DNA of 42,535 nucleotides from Bacteroidota bacterium (GCA_013289475.1 JABCZW010000022.1:1-42535), one strand, 5' to 3'; shown: positions 1-9,575, counted from the stretch's first letter. The notes: generated by a model from the sequence alone, not told the origin. Numbers and translations: made by a program.

Positions 1-1
1 C

Positions 2-472
2 GAGGTTGCAAATCAATTTTCTAAAAGCAAAAAAAGAGGTTTCTTCACCTACGTTTCTTTAGCCATATCAAACTATTTCAGCTACAAGCCTGCAGAATAT
101 GATATTACTGTGGATGGAAAAACTACGCGAGAAAAAGCATTTCTTATAAGCATTGCCAATGGTAGTCAATATGGCAATAATGCACACATAGCCCCCAAGG
201 CATCTACACGAGATGGCTTATTAGATGTTTGCATTTTAAAACCATTCCCGATTTTTATAGCACCCATATTGGCTTTCCGCCTATTCGGCTGGTCGCTCAA
301 TAGTTCTCCTTATATGCACGCTATAAGGGGCAAGAGCATTATAATCCGTAATGTAGACAAGCATACTCCATTATGTGTACATTATGATGGAGAACCCGGT
401 GGAATCGCTGATGAAATTAAAGTTGAGGTAGCGCCTAAAACATTGAAGGTAATTGCACCGGAAGCCAATTAA
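2..472 (+). CDS. Diacylglycerol kinase / YegS-like lipid kinase, C-terminal part (5' end outside window)
   Basis: The open frame runs in from the left edge, so this is the C-terminal ~156 residues of a protein whose start lies outside. The segment [20 protein letters not shown] followed by DGLLDVCIL is the typical C-terminal beta-sandwich of the DAGK/YegS/BmrU lipid kinase family, with a late HYDGEP motif. Family members phosphorylate diacylglycerol or related lipids with ATP at the inner membrane. The N-terminal GGDGT nucleotide-binding motif cannot be seen here, so activity cannot be judged. Its TAA overlaps the stop of the convergent metH by 4 bases. The family call is firm; the substrate is unknown. 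Confidence 0.85.
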   Translation, partial: EVANQFSKSKKRGFFTYVSLAISNYFSYKPAEYDITVDGKTTREKAFLISIANGSQYGNNAHIAPKASTRDGLLDVCILKPFPIFIAPILAFRLFGWSLNSSPYMHAIRGKSIIIRNVDKHTPLCVHYDGEPGGIADEIKVEVAPKTLKVIAPEAN

Positions 473-3400
473 GCGTAGCTTAAATTAGGCCTCATCCATT
501 TTTCAGCTTCTTCAATACTCATGCCTTTGCGACGGGCATAATCTTCCAATTGCTCTTTATTTATTTTGCCTAATGCAAAATAATGCGAACCCGGATGAGC
601 AAAATACAAGCCACTCACAGCGGCGGTAGGATACATCGCCATGCTTTCTGTCAATTCAATGCCGGTGTTCCTTTTTACTTCAAGTAAATTAAAATGCAAT
701 GTTTTCTCTGTATGATCAGGGCTGGCAGGATACCCCGGTGCAGGGCGAATACCCCGGTATTCTTCTTTTATCAGTTCTTCTCCGCTTAGTTTTTCGTCAG
801 GTACATAAGCCCAAATTTCTTTTCTCACTTTCTCGTGCATCAATTCAGCAAATGCTTCAGCAAGTCTATCTGCCAATGCTTTTATCATTATGCTACTATA
901 ATCATCATGTTCGCTTTCAAATTTCTTTATCCACTTCTCTATACCTATACCTGCTGTAACAGCAAAGCCACCTATATAATCTTTCTTGCCACTTTCCTTA
1001 GGAGCAATAAAGTCAGCAAGTGCAACATTATTCTGCCCTTCTGCTTTTTTAGTTTGTTGACGCAGTGAATGGAAAATTGTTTTTACATTCTTGCGTGTAT
1101 CATCAGTATAAATCTCAATATCGTCATCACCAATTGTATTGGCAGGATAAAACCCGATAACCGCATTTGCGGATAACCACTTTCCAACAATTATCTTCTC
1201 CAGCATTTTCTGGGCATCGTCAAAAAGTTTTTTCGCTTCTTGTCCGCGTTCAGGGTCACTGAAAATTTTAGGGTAGCTGCCTTTCATCTCCCATGCATGA
1301 AAGAAAGGCGTCCAGTCAATATACTTAGCAATTTCGGCCAAAGGATAATTTGTAAATACCTTATTACCGATAACACTTGGTTTTATTATTTCAGCCGTAT
1401 TCCAATCGGTTTTAAACTTATTGGCACGCGCTTCGGCCAGGCTTATATACTTGTCCTGTGCTTGCTTATTTTGATGTTGTTTGCGCAGGCTTTCATATTC
1501 CTGGCTTATCTTCTCAACATACTCAGGCTTACTTTCCGACAATAAGCTGCTGGCTACATTCACACAACGTGATGCATCATTCACATATATAACAGGAAAG
1601 TCATACTCCGGTGCTATTTTAACTGCAGTATGTATTTTAGAAGTTGTAGCCCCACCAATAAGCAATGGAATGTTAAGATTTAATCTTTTCATTTCCTTGG
1701 CTATATGCACCATCTCATCTAACGATGGGGTTATCAGTCCGCTCACACCAATAATATCTACTTTTTCTTTTATGGCTTCTTCCAATATTTTCTCGCAAGG
1801 GACCATCACACCCATGTCAATAACCCTATAGTTATTGCAACCTAACACAACACCTACAATATTTTTGCCAATATCGTGCACATCGCCTTTAACAGTAGCC
1901 ATTAATATTTTACCTACTGCCGCAGCGCCTTCCGATTTCTCAGCTTCCATAAAAGGAGTTAAGTACGCAACAGATTTCTTCATTACCCGTGCACTCTTAA
2001 CAACCTGAGGCAAAAACATTTTACCGGAACCAAACAGATCACCTACAATACTCATGCCATCCATCAAGGGGCCTTCAATCACCTCCAGCGATTTAGCATA
2101 TAATTTGCGAGCTTCTTCGGTATCTTGATCAATGTAATCGGTGATGCCTTTTACCAAAGCATGCGCAAGGCGCTCTTTTACCGGCAACTTTCTCCACTCT
2201 TCATCCTTTTCAATTTTCTTACCAGCCGACTTTACTGTCTCAGCATAATTCAAAAGTTTTTCGGTAGCATCCTCTGTGCGGTTCAATAATACGTCTTCCA
2301 CCAGAATAAGTAAGTCCTTCGGTATTTCATCATAAATCTGCAACATGCCGGGGTTTACAATACCCATATCCATGCCTGCTTTTACAGCATGGTATAGGAA
2401 TGCAGAATGTATAGCTTCCCTAACAGTATCGTTACCACGGAAAGAGAAAGATACATTACTAACACCGCCGCTTACTTTAGCAAAAGGCAAATTCTCTTTT
2501 ATCCATTTTGTGGAATCAAAAAAATCGATTGCATTGCGTTTATGTTCCTCCATGCCTGTAGCCACAGGAAATATATTCGGATCGAAAATTATATCTTGGG
2601 GAGGAAATCCAACTTCTTTAGTTAAGATATCATATGCTCTTCTGCATATTTCTTTTCTGCGCTCTAATGTATCAGCCTGGCCTTTTTCATCAAAAGCCAT
2701 AACAACCGTTGCAGCACCATATTTCTTAACCTTTCGTGCGTGTTCTTTAAATGCTTCTTCGCCTTCTTTTAAGCTGATAGAATTAACAATACCCTTGCCT
2801 TGCAGGCATTTTAATCCCGCTTCAATAACTTCCCATTTCGAAGAATCAACCATTATAGGCAAGCGGGCAATATCGGGCTCAGCCGCAACAAGATTTAAAT
2901 ACTTCACCATGGCAGCTTTTGAATCTATCATGGCCTCATCCATATTTATATCTATAACCTGCGCACCGCCTTCAACCTGATCACGTGCTATCGCAAGCGC
3001 ACCTTCATAATCGCCGGAAGTAATAAAACGCGAGAATTTCTTTGAGCCTGTAATATTGGTACGCTCCCCTATATTCATAAAATTACTACCCGGGAAAAGA
3101 GTAACAGCTTCCAATCCGCTCAAGTGGAATGAAGTATCTGCCACCGGTTTTTTACGAGGCGTTGCAATAGATGCAGCGTGGGCAATTGCCTTAATATGAT
3201 CGGGTGTTGTACCGCAGCACCCGCCAACAATATTTATAAAGCCATTCTTTAAAAAATCGGTTACAAGAGTACACATAGTTTCAGGTGTCTCGTCATATTC
3301 GCCAAACTGGTTAGGTAAGCCCGCATTAGGGTAGCAACTTACGTAATACGGTGCTTTCTGAGACATTTCTTCCAGGTATGGTCTCATTTCTTTTGCTCCT

Positions 3401-4131
3401 AAGGCGCAGTTCAAACCAATGCTTAATAAGTTCTCATGTCTTACCGAAGTAAGGAATGCTTCTACGGTTTGACCAGAAAGTGTTCTTCCACTAGCATCGG
3501 TAATAGTTACCGAAACCATTATAGGCAAACGTTTCCCGGCTTTCTCGAAATAAGTTTCAATGGCAAATAATGCGGCCTTTGCATTCAAACTATCGAAGAT
3601 AGTTTCCACCAATAGAACATCTACACCGCCATCAACCAGACCTTTTATTTGCTCGGTATACGCATTTGCAACATCATCAAAACTAACTGCCCTGTATCCC
3701 GGATCGTTTACATCGGGTGAAAGTGAAGCCGTTTTATTTGTCGGACCTAATGCTCCTGCAACAAATTTTGGTTTGCCCGGATGTTTCTTAACATAATCAT
3801 CTACGGCTTTCCTCGCAATCTTTGCTGATTCCAGGTTCAACTCATAGGTCAAATCCTCCATATGATAATCAGCCAACGATAATGGATTTGCATTAAATGT
3901 ATTAGTTTCAATAATGTCGGCGCCTGCTTCTAAATAAGCAGTATGAATTTCTTCTATCATCTGTGGTTTGGTGATAGAGAAAAGATCGTTGTTGCCTTTT
4001 ACCGAAAATTTATAATCTTTGAAACGCTCCCCGCGATAATCTTCCTCAGTCGGTTTATACCGCTGAATCATGGTGCCCATTGCACCATCTATCACAAGTA
4101 TCCGTTTTTCTAATTCTTTTTCTATTGACAT
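469..4131 (-). CDS. metH: Cobalamin-dependent methionine synthase
   Basis: Transfers the methyl group of 5-methyltetrahydrofolate to homocysteine through methylcobalamin. At 1220 residues it is full length and has all modules in order: homocysteine-binding domain with the zinc motif GGCCGTTP near residue 304; pterin-binding domain from about 350 ([15 protein letters not shown]); cobalamin cap and binding domains with the cofactor histidine in DVHDIGKN near 751; and the SAM-dependent reactivation domain with RPAPGYPA near 1132. The ATG start lies 34 bases after trpS on the same strand, so co-transcription is possible. No cobalamin or SAM riboswitch is visible in that short leader. Cytoplasmic; nothing is missing. 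Confidence 0.98.
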   Translation of the reverse strand: MSIEKELEKRILVIDGAMGTMIQRYKPTEEDYRGERFKDYKFSVKGNNDLFSITKPQMIEEIHTAYLEAGADIIETNTFNANPLSLADYHMEDLTYELNLESAKIARKAVDDYVKKHPGKPKFVAGALGPTNKTASLSPDVNDPGYRAVSFDDVANAYTEQIKGLVDGGVDVLLVETIFDSLNAKAALFAIETYFEKAGKRLPIMVSVTITDASGRTLSGQTVEAFLTSVRHENLLSIGLNCALGAKEMRPYLEEMSQKAPYYVSCYPNAGLPNQFGEYDETPETMCTLVTDFLKNGFINIVGGCCGTTPDHIKAIAHAASIATPRKKPVADTSFHLSGLEAVTLFPGSNFMNIGERTNITGSKKFSRFITSGDYEGALAIARDQVEGGAQVIDINMDEAMIDSKAAMVKYLNLVAAEPDIARLPIMVDSSKWEVIEAGLKCLQGKGIVNSISLKEGEEAFKEHARKVKKYGAATVVMAFDEKGQADTLERRKEICRRAYDILTKEVGFPPQDIIFDPNIFPVATGMEEHKRNAIDFFDSTKWIKENLPFAKVSGGVSNVSFSFRGNDTVREAIHSAFLYHAVKAGMDMGIVNPGMLQIYDEIPKDLLILVEDVLLNRTEDATEKLLNYAETVKSAGKKIEKDEEWRKLPVKERLAHALVKGITDYIDQDTEEARKLYAKSLEVIEGPLMDGMSIVGDLFGSGKMFLPQVVKSARVMKKSVAYLTPFMEAEKSEGAAAVGKILMATVKGDVHDIGKNIVGVVLGCNNYRVIDMGVMVPCEKILEEAIKEKVDIIGVSGLITPSLDEMVHIAKEMKRLNLNIPLLIGGATTSKIHTAVKIAPEYDFPVIYVNDASRCVNVASSLLSESKPEYVEKISQEYESLRKQHQNKQAQDKYISLAEARANKFKTDWNTAEIIKPSVIGNKVFTNYPLAEIAKYIDWTPFFHAWEMKGSYPKIFSDPERGQEAKKLFDDAQKMLEKIIVGKWLSANAVIGFYPANTIGDDDIEIYTDDTRKNVKTIFHSLRQQTKKAEGQNNVALADFIAPKESGKKDYIGGFAVTAGIGIEKWIKKFESEHDDYSSIMIKALADRLAEAFAELMHEKVRKEIWAYVPDEKLSGEELIKEEYRGIRPAPGYPASPDHTEKTLHFNLLEVKRNTGIELTESMAMYPTAAVSGLYFAHPGSHYFALGKINKEQLEDYARRKGMSIEEAEKWMRPNLSYA

Positions 4132-4165
4132 ATTTTTCTTTTTATAGAAAATCTAAAACAATCAA

Positions 4166-5137
4166 TTATGAATATCCTAAAGCCTTTCGTACCCGTTTTA
4201 ATGTAATGTGTGCGACAACCCTTGCTTTATCTGCTCCAACTTTAAGCTGTTTATCTAACTCATCTATATTATTCATATAGTGATTATACAGCTCTCTTTC
4301 CTTACCGAACTTCTCCATTATAGTAACAAACAAAGTTTCTTTTGCTTGCCCGTAACCCATGCCGCCACGCAGGTAATTATTGCGCATTTCCTCTATTTTA
4401 TCTTTTGCTGCCAAGAGGGTATACAATTTGAACACATTACATGTATCGGGATTCTTAGGCTCCTCAACTGTTTTGGCATCGGTAACAATCTTCATTACAT
4501 TTTTCTTCAAATCCTTTTCGGGTAAGAAAATGTTAATGGTATTGTTATACGATTTACTCATCTTTTGCCCATCAGTACCGGGAATGATCATGACTTGTTC
4601 ATTTATCATTGCTTCAGGCACCACAAATGTGTCACCACATTGGCGGTTAAATGCAGATGCTATATCACGTGCCATTTCAAGGTGTTGTTGCTGATCCTTC
4701 CCAACCGGAACAAAATTGGCATCGTATAAAATAATATCCGCAGTCATTAACACCGGGTAAATGAACACACCTGCATTCACTTCCGACAACCTATCAAGTT
4801 TATCTTTAAACGAATGCGCATTGGCCAGCATTGGATAAGGAGTGAAACAATTCAAATACCATGTAAGTTCACACACTTCAGGAATATCGGACTGGCGATA
4901 AAAAACTGTTTTATCAGTATTGAGCCCGCAAGCAAGCCACGCAGCAGCAACGGTATAGGTATTTTCTCTTAGTACACCGGCATCTTTAATAGCAGTAAGC
5001 GAGTGCATATCGGCTATAAAAAGGAATGAATCATTCTTAGCATCATTCGACATATCAATAGCCGGCTTAATTGCCCCTAAAATATTGCCAAGGTGAGGAA
5101 TACCTGTGCTCTGTATGCCTGTCAGTATTCTTGCCAT
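4166..5137 (-). CDS. trpS: Tryptophanyl-tRNA synthetase
   Basis: Class I aminoacyl-tRNA synthetase that charges tRNA-Trp. The HIGH-type signature is PHLGN at residues 14-18 and the KMSKS loop is intact around 191-195 (GQKMSKSYNN). The 323-residue length is normal for bacterial TrpS. The start is an ATG whose product begins MARILTGIQSTG, matching the family N-terminus. A -7 box of the Bacteroidota type lies about 30 bases upstream, so this is probably the first gene of a trpS-metH unit. No Trp-codon leader peptide or T-box is seen upstream. Confidence 0.97.
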   Translation of the reverse strand: MARILTGIQSTGIPHLGNILGAIKPAIDMSNDAKNDSFLFIADMHSLTAIKDAGVLRENTYTVAAAWLACGLNTDKTVFYRQSDIPEVCELTWYLNCFTPYPMLANAHSFKDKLDRLSEVNAGVFIYPVLMTADIILYDANFVPVGKDQQQHLEMARDIASAFNRQCGDTFVVPEAMINEQVMIIPGTDGQKMSKSYNNTINIFLPEKDLKKNVMKIVTDAKTVEEPKNPDTCNVFKLYTLLAAKDKIEEMRNNYLRGGMGYGQAKETLFVTIMEKFGKERELYNHYMNNIDELDKQLKVGADKARVVAHITLKRVRKALGYS

Positions 5138-5165
5138 AATTGGTATTGCTTAAATTTAAAGTTTA

Positions 5166-5173
5166 CAAAAGTA
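5166..5173 (-). promoter_or_regulatory. Candidate -7 promoter box for trpS
   Basis: The minus strand reads TACTTTTG, a perfect match to the Bacteroidota -7 consensus TAnnTTTG, 28 bases before the trpS ATG. No TTG or TTTG is found at the usual 17-21 base spacing upstream, so only half of the promoter is supported. Confidence 0.45.
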
Positions 5174-5262
5174 GTTAATTATAAGGGTTTTTGCCCTATT
5201 GCTTAGCGTAACTTCTATATTCAAATAAGAAGGTGATTGTGGCTCCTCCCTGTGTAAGCAGT

Positions 5263-5535
5263 TTAGAGAGAAGCTATAAACATTCGCATACGCTGCACTG
5301 CTACCTTAGAGTAGTATTTAATATGCTCGCGAAAGAAGTAAACTGCTGCAAAAGTGAAAACCAAATAAGTTATAGTGAGCAGGTACAATATGCCTGAGTT
5401 AATTGTTTTACCTATCCCGCCGCCGGTATTCGCATTAGACTGCACGCCAGCTGTGCAAACAGAGCATTGAGCCGACGACCATAATGGAAGCAGTACAATT
5501 ACAAAAGAGAAAAATAATCTTCTGATGTTTTTCAT
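5263..5535 (-). CDS. Small secreted/membrane protein with a CxxC motif, cox-operon associated
   Basis: A 90-residue protein that I cannot name. It has an N-terminal signal peptide or hydrophobic segment (about residues 5-22), then AQCSVCTAGVQSN just after the likely cleavage site, a glycine-rich stretch, and one transmembrane helix (about 48-68). Small proteins of this layout (signal, CxxC, then a phrase like INSGILYL) recur beside cytochrome oxidase genes in Bacteroidota, from memory. It is the last gene of the cox block, 20 bases after DUF420. The two cysteines face the periplasm if the topology is right, so a redox or metal role in oxidase assembly is possible but unproven. Confidence 0.7.
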   Translation of the reverse strand: MKNIRRLFFSFVIVLLPLWSSAQCSVCTAGVQSNANTGGGIGKTINSGILYLLTITYLVFTFAAVYFFREHIKYYSKVAVQRMRMFIASL

Positions 5536-5555
5536 GCTACGAAGTTACAAAAAAC

Positions 5556-6080
5556 TCAGAATTGGTAGTATGGAGATATCATAAGGTACACTACTACCCC
5601 TGTAGTTGTTACATAAAGCCATATAGGCATAGCCCAACGGGCAATTTTGCGGTGCTTTACAATATCGTTACTAAGGCCCCGATAGAAAGTAAGCAGGACT
5701 AAAGGCAAAACTAGGGCGGCAAGTATTATATGTGAAATAAGAATAAAAAAGTAAATGTATTTTACTGTCGGATCACCGCCAAAATGTGTTTCTGATGCAA
5801 ATGCATGATATGCAGAATAACTAAGCAGAAATATAGCCGAAAGGGTAAATGCCGTAATGTTAAGGGTGCGGTGTAATTTCACTTTTTTATTACGGATAGC
5901 AAAATAAGAAGAGATAAGCAGAACTGTACATGTGCCATTAAGTACTGCATTTAACATAGGGCAATGCTTCAATATATCGGGTAAAGTATGTGGCTTAGGT
6001 ATAAGGTTAAGTATTATAACTAACCCTACTACAGCAATGGTTATACCAAAAATTATCCGGAACAAAGTTTTATCTGTCAT
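5556..6080 (-). CDS. DUF420 (CtaM/YozB-like) membrane protein, oxidase assembly
   Basis: A 174-residue integral membrane protein with about four to five helices. Conserved features match DUF420: the histidine in KVKLHRTLNI, the SYSAYHA stretch, SHIILA, and KHRKIARW near the C-terminus. Bacterial relatives (CtaM in Staphylococcus and Bacillus) are needed for maturation of heme-copper oxidases, and histidines in the membrane suggest heme binding. Here it follows the Sco-like gene by 16 bases and is clearly part of the cox operon. The role in this organism is inferred from family and position. Confidence 0.85.
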   Translation of the reverse strand: MTDKTLFRIIFGITIAVVGLVIILNLIPKPHTLPDILKHCPMLNAVLNGTCTVLLISSYFAIRNKKVKLHRTLNITAFTLSAIFLLSYSAYHAFASETHFGGDPTVKYIYFFILISHIILAALVLPLVLLTFYRGLSNDIVKHRKIARWAMPIWLYVTTTGVVVYLMISPYYQF

Positions 6081-6096
6081 GGCACAAAATTATAAT

Positions 6097-6789
6097 TTAA
6101 ATCGCATCCTTGTCTTTGGCTTTACCTTCCTTCTCTTCTTTTATCTCCTTTTTCAAAAAATACTCTGCTTCCATCATACCTATTTCATCCACAAGTTTAT
6201 CTATTTCTTTCACTCTTAATCCATTATATATTCCACGTATATGGCTTTCCTTATCAATAAGGAAAAACTGGTTAAAGCCAATAGTATCGTGCGAAGCAAC
6301 GGGCTTATAAAAGCCTTCTACTGCAAGGTTATTAAGTGTTTGTGCATTTTCACTAAAAAAAATGCGTTTTTTACCTGCGTGTACAGTTGTTGCATAGTCT
6401 TGCATACCTTTTACACTTTCCGAGTCGAGGGTGAAAGTAACCAGTTGTAAAGCAGTATCCAAATCGGTACGTTCTTCAATCCTGTTCATTAAAACCGCCA
6501 TTGAAGGAGCCTTTTCAGCATCATGCAAATGCACAAAATAAGCCACCCATATTTTACCTTTAAATACAGAGGAATTAACTTGTTTACCAAACTGGTTATA
6601 TAAATTAAAGCCGGGAACCTGGTAAAAAGCGGTATCGGTTTTTACTTTGCCATTTTCATTAATGCAAATTGGTTTTTTAGGGCCAAAGTACTCAAGTCTT
6701 ATAAAGGACTTTGCCTTACCTGCAGTAAAAAAAACATAAATGGCTGATGGGAATACTAATATAAATAGTAATGTCAGCGCTTTTTTCAA
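6097..6789 (-). CDS. Sco1/SenC-like protein lacking the CxxxC copper site
   Basis: A 230-residue membrane-anchored thioredoxin-fold protein (N-terminal helix about residues 5-22). The fold is recognisable from VPGFNLYNQFGKQVNSS, the KGKIWVAYF strand and the late FLIDKESHIRGIYNG strand, and the gene is in the usual cox position. Canonical Sco proteins carry a CxxxC copper motif after the first strand; here the equivalent segment reads VHLHDAEKAPSM, with no cysteine. The only cysteine is near residue 42, before the domain. A histidine at VASHDTIG may match the Sco copper histidine. The start is TTG, because the in-frame codons before it are TAG (the stop of subunit IV) and GCC. The C-terminal tail is lysine- and glutamate-rich. 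Confidence 0.75.
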   Translation of the reverse strand: MKKALTLLFILVFPSAIYVFFTAGKAKSFIRLEYFGPKKPICINENGKVKTDTAFYQVPGFNLYNQFGKQVNSSVFKGKIWVAYFVHLHDAEKAPSMAVLMNRIEERTDLDTALQLVTFTLDSESVKGMQDYATTVHAGKKRIFFSENAQTLNNLAVEGFYKPVASHDTIGFNQFFLIDKESHIRGIYNGLRVKEIDKLVDEIGMMEAEYFLKKEIKEEKEGKAKDKDAI

Positions 6790-6792
6790 GGC

Positions 6793-7179
6793 CTACTGGT
6801 GTAACACCACCGTAACAAGGGCATCACGTATAACCTTAGAGTAAACACCTTCGGTTATTGCCATAAATGCCAGGTAAAATATAAATAAGGTATATGGCGC
6901 AATTATAGCATATTTCATTGCTCTCCTTTCATCGCCAAGGTGCATAAATACCCATACAATAAAAAAGGCCTTTACCAGTGTAAGAAATATGAAAGTATAC
7001 TCCTTATTAATTTCAGTAAAATTGAATTGAGAACCAATAATCAACTCTCCTATAGTTATTATGAGCATTATCCAAAACACCATCCATAATTTCTTCCTTA
7101 CCGGCTTTCCATGGGCCTCATCATGTATAGCTGCTTTCTCGTAATTCGGATAACCCTTATATTCTTCAAAAAAATCCAT
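6793..7179 (-). CDS. Cytochrome c oxidase subunit IV (caa3 type)
   Basis: A 128-residue protein with three predicted helices (about 32-52, 60-80 and 91-112), matching the prokaryotic oxidase subunit IV family. The motif FFIVWVFMHLGDERR, with its membrane-edge histidine, is typical. A non-catalytic stabilising subunit of the heme-copper oxidase. It lies 26 bases after subunit III and 3 bases before the Sco-like start. Its TAG stop is in the same frame as the following Sco-like gene, an unusual arrangement. Confidence 0.88.
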   Translation of the reverse strand: MDFFEEYKGYPNYEKAAIHDEAHGKPVRKKLWMVFWIMLIITIGELIIGSQFNFTEINKEYTFIFLTLVKAFFIVWVFMHLGDERRAMKYAIIAPYTLFIFYLAFMAITEGVYSKVIRDALVTVVLHQ

Positions 7180-7205
7180 ACGCGTTTATTTTAATACGTT
7201 GATTA

Positions 7206-7934
7206 TTACAGTAAGTAAAAGAATGTAAATACGAATACCCAAACAAGATCCACAAAGTGCCAGTATAATCCTGCTTTTTCAATCATTTCATAATGGCCCC
7301 TTCTATCCATAACACCATTCAGCACCATTATAAGCATTACAATATTTATTATAACACCGCTAAATACGTGGAACCCGTGAAAACCGGTTATACAGAAAAA
7401 GAAGTCGCCGAAAGTTGGTAACTGAGTATAAGCATTAACTATTAAGTTGGCTCCCTGAAAATGCGGATTAATTATATGTTTTCCATTCATCAAATAGTCA
7501 CGATATCCTTGAACACTTTCTTCACCGACAATGAAGTGATACCATTCCCAGCATTGTGAGCCAACAAATATTAAACCACCAATTATAGTCAGTAATAACC
7601 ATACCGAAACTTGTTTGCGGTTAAGCCTGTGACCCGCCTCAACAGCCAACACCATAGTAACCGAACTCATGATAAGGTCAAAGGTCATGAAGCCGACATA
7701 AGCAAGCGGATGGCTTCCTTCAACGAATGGAAAGTGAGTAAATACCTTATTCGGCACGGCCCAGTCTCCGGCAAATTTATGGCGCATAAAACCATAGGCG
7801 CAAAGTAAACTTGAGAACGTTAAAGCATCTGACACAAGGAAGAACCACATGAACAACTTGCCATAGCTTACCCCAAAAGGTGATACGCCTCCGTCCCAGT
7901 CTTTACGCAATGATAATGTAGCTTGATTTGACAT
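7206..7934 (-). CDS. Cytochrome c oxidase subunit III (first copy, 242 aa)
   Basis: Heme-copper oxidase subunit III, about seven helices. Recognised from SYGKLFMWFFLVSDALTF near the N-terminus, FCITGFHGFHVFSG, and the ending YWHFVDLVWVFVFTFFYLL, all hallmarks of the family. Bacteroidota commonly carry two adjacent subunit III genes, as here. This copy is the longer one and has a loop around residues 130-175 (SVQGYRDYLMNGKHI) that the neighbour lacks. It has its own strong promoter (7965-7993), so this gene and those downstream may be transcribed separately from ctaB. Confidence 0.93.
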   Translation of the reverse strand: MSNQATLSLRKDWDGGVSPFGVSYGKLFMWFFLVSDALTFSSLLCAYGFMRHKFAGDWAVPNKVFTHFPFVEGSHPLAYVGFMTFDLIMSSVTMVLAVEAGHRLNRKQVSVWLLLTIIGGLIFVGSQCWEWYHFIVGEESVQGYRDYLMNGKHIINPHFQGANLIVNAYTQLPTFGDFFFCITGFHGFHVFSGVIINIVMLIMVLNGVMDRRGHYEMIEKAGLYWHFVDLVWVFVFTFFYLL

Positions 7935-7964
7935 ATATAAAATTTAATTTGACCTATCAGCGCA

Positions 7965-7993
7965 CAAAATTAAAAAGTTTCGCTTTCTGACAA
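7965..7993 (-). promoter_or_regulatory. Promoter of the coxIII-coxIV-sco-DUF420 unit
   Basis: On the minus strand, TTG (7993-7991) is followed by 18 bases and then TAATTTTG (7972-7965), a full match to the Bacteroidota promoter layout TTG-N17-21-TAnnTTTG. The ATG is 31 bases further on. It lies in the 80-base gap between the two subunit III genes. Confidence 0.65.
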
Positions 7994-8014
7994 CCATAAT
8001 TCCTGTTTTTTTTC

Positions 8015-8608
8015 TCACCTGTAAAGGAGCATAAAAACAAACAGGTAAACCCACAACCCATCAAGAAAATGCCAATATGTTGCACATAACTTAACACCCA
8101 GGTAGTTTTCAGCCGAATATTTCTTTTTTACAGACTTAACATAGGCAATACTAAGCGCCACTAAACCGCCAATAATGTGGCAAAGATGAACTAATGATAA
8201 TACATACAGGTATGAACCTGAAGCATTGCTATTGGTGCCAACCAAAAATATTTTTTCATCAACCAGGGCTTTATAACCCATAAACTGACATACACCAAAT
8301 GCAATACCGAGTATCCATGTAAGCAATATTGCCCTGCTAATTCCTGATAAAATACCTTTTTTTGCAGCCTGCATAGCCATATTCATAGTTATGCTGCTTA
8401 TAAGTATAATAGCAGTACTTATATAGAAAGGAAAAGGAATTTGAAATGTAAGCCAGGTACCGCTACCCCTGCGAACAATGTAACCGCTGGTAAGCCCTGC
8501 AAACATCATTCCAATACTTACTAAGCCTATCCAAAGCAGCATTTTAATTGCTCTGTCTTTACCGGCTGTTTCAGATGTATTTCCGTTTTCCATAACCTGT
8601 GCTTCCAT
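8015..8608 (-). CDS. Cytochrome c oxidase subunit III (second copy, 197 aa)
   Basis: A second, shorter subunit III paralog with about five to six helices. The ending YWHFLDGLWVYLFVFMLLY and the SLVHLCHIIGGLVAL helix are family hallmarks. I chose the ATG at 8608 (MEAQVMENGN), which leaves 7 bases after ctaB; an upstream TTG at 8629 would overlap ctaB by 14 bases, and an ATG at 8593 is also possible. Likely paired with the longer copy in one oxidase, although alternating use in two oxidases cannot be excluded. Confidence 0.9.
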   Translation of the reverse strand: MEAQVMENGNTSETAGKDRAIKMLLWIGLVSIGMMFAGLTSGYIVRRGSGTWLTFQIPFPFYISTAIILISSITMNMAMQAAKKGILSGISRAILLTWILGIAFGVCQFMGYKALVDEKIFLVGTNSNASGSYLYVLSLVHLCHIIGGLVALSIAYVKSVKKKYSAENYLGVKLCATYWHFLDGLWVYLFVFMLLYR

Positions 8609-8615
8609 ACTGAAA

Positions 8616-9521
8616 TTAGTTTTTACCAAATAAAATAGCCAACTGAACTACCGGTAGATAAATAAATGACCCGAACATAAGCCGTTTGGCAGCTTTTACC
8701 GTACATTCATTATATAGTTTATATGCCTGGTACGCAAAAGCCATGCCACAGGTAATAATTACAATGCCCGATATGGTTCCATTCATTCCAAAGAAACCCG
8801 ATAACATTCCAAAAGGGACTAAAAAGAAAGTAAATATCAATACCAAAAAGGCACTGGTTTTATCTCTACCTCCGGCAGAAGGTAAAAGGTGAAACCCTGC
8901 TTTTTTATAATCATCATCGGCTACCCATGCAATGGCCCAAAAGTGGGGGAACTGCCATATAAACTGAATGGCAAAAAGCAGCCATGCATAAAACTCAATT
9001 TTATCGCCTGCACCTGCGGCAATATAGCCAAGCATAGGTGACATAGCACCAGGAATTGCACCAACAAAAACAGCCCAGGGCGTTTTTTTCTTTAAAGGCG
9101 TATAAACAAATGCGTATAGTACCCATGATATAGCCGAAAGCGTGGCACAAAGAGTATTTGTCTTGATCCATAATACAGCAATGCCGGCAATACCCATCAA
9201 AAAGGCAATACTATATGCTTCAGTAAGGTTCATACGGTTTTGCGGAAGAGGCCTGTCAGCAGTACGACTCATCAATTTATCTGAATTGCGCTCGATTATC
9301 TGGTTCAGCCCACCGGATGAGGCTATGACTAAGAAACCACCTAAAATGAGCCACCAGAATTTATACCAGTCTATGGGAGAAGTACTCGCAATAAGATAAC
9401 CTATACCTGATGAAAAAACTACTAGTGATGCCAGCCTGAACTTAGTAAACACTATATAGTCAGATATTTTACCTGAAATGATAGTTTTTAATGATACTTC
9501 GTATGTTTCTTCTTTAAGCAC
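8616..9521 (-). CDS. ctaB: Protoheme IX farnesyltransferase (heme O synthase)
   Basis: UbiA-family prenyltransferase that adds a farnesyl group to heme b to give heme O, the precursor of heme a. The first aspartate motif is NQIIERNSDKLMSRTADRP (about residues 73-91); a second motif, DDDYKKAGFHLLP, lies near 202-214. About eight to nine helices; 301 residues is normal. The start must be GTG (9521), because an in-frame TAA lies two codons upstream and no ATG follows until inside the first motif. It is the first gene of the visible cox block; coxB and coxA, usually just upstream, are absent. Confidence 0.95.
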   Translation of the reverse strand: MLKEETYEVSLKTIISGKISDYIVFTKFRLASLVVFSSGIGYLIASTSPIDWYKFWWLILGGFLVIASSGGLNQIIERNSDKLMSRTADRPLPQNRMNLTEAYSIAFLMGIAGIAVLWIKTNTLCATLSAISWVLYAFVYTPLKKKTPWAVFVGAIPGAMSPMLGYIAAGAGDKIEFYAWLLFAIQFIWQFPHFWAIAWVADDDYKKAGFHLLPSAGGRDKTSAFLVLIFTFFLVPFGMLSGFFGMNGTISGIVIITCGMAFAYQAYKLYNECTVKAAKRLMFGSFIYLPVVQLAILFGKN

Positions 9522-9553
9522 TTTTTATGAAAAAGGTATGCAATATTAGCACT

Positions 9554-9575
9554 TTTTGACCGAAAGCGGTCAAAA
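9554..9575. promoter_or_regulatory. Perfect 9-bp inverted repeat between gcvH and ctaB
   Basis: Arms TTTTGACCG (9554-9562) and CGGTCAAAA (9567-9575) around a 4-base loop. It is 33 bases upstream of the ctaB GTG and 68 bases after the gcvH stop. It could fold as a terminator-like hairpin for gcvH, but no clear T-run follows on the minus strand, so an operator for ctaB is equally possible. Confidence 0.5.

Noticed and set aside
2345..2980. Long open frame antisense to metH (211 codons)
   Set aside because: It lies wholly within the conserved metH gene on the opposite strand and shows no family features; a shadow frame.
4132..4165. Possible cobalamin or SAM riboswitch before metH
   Set aside because: Only 34 bases separate trpS and metH, and no riboswitch core is visible there or before trpS.
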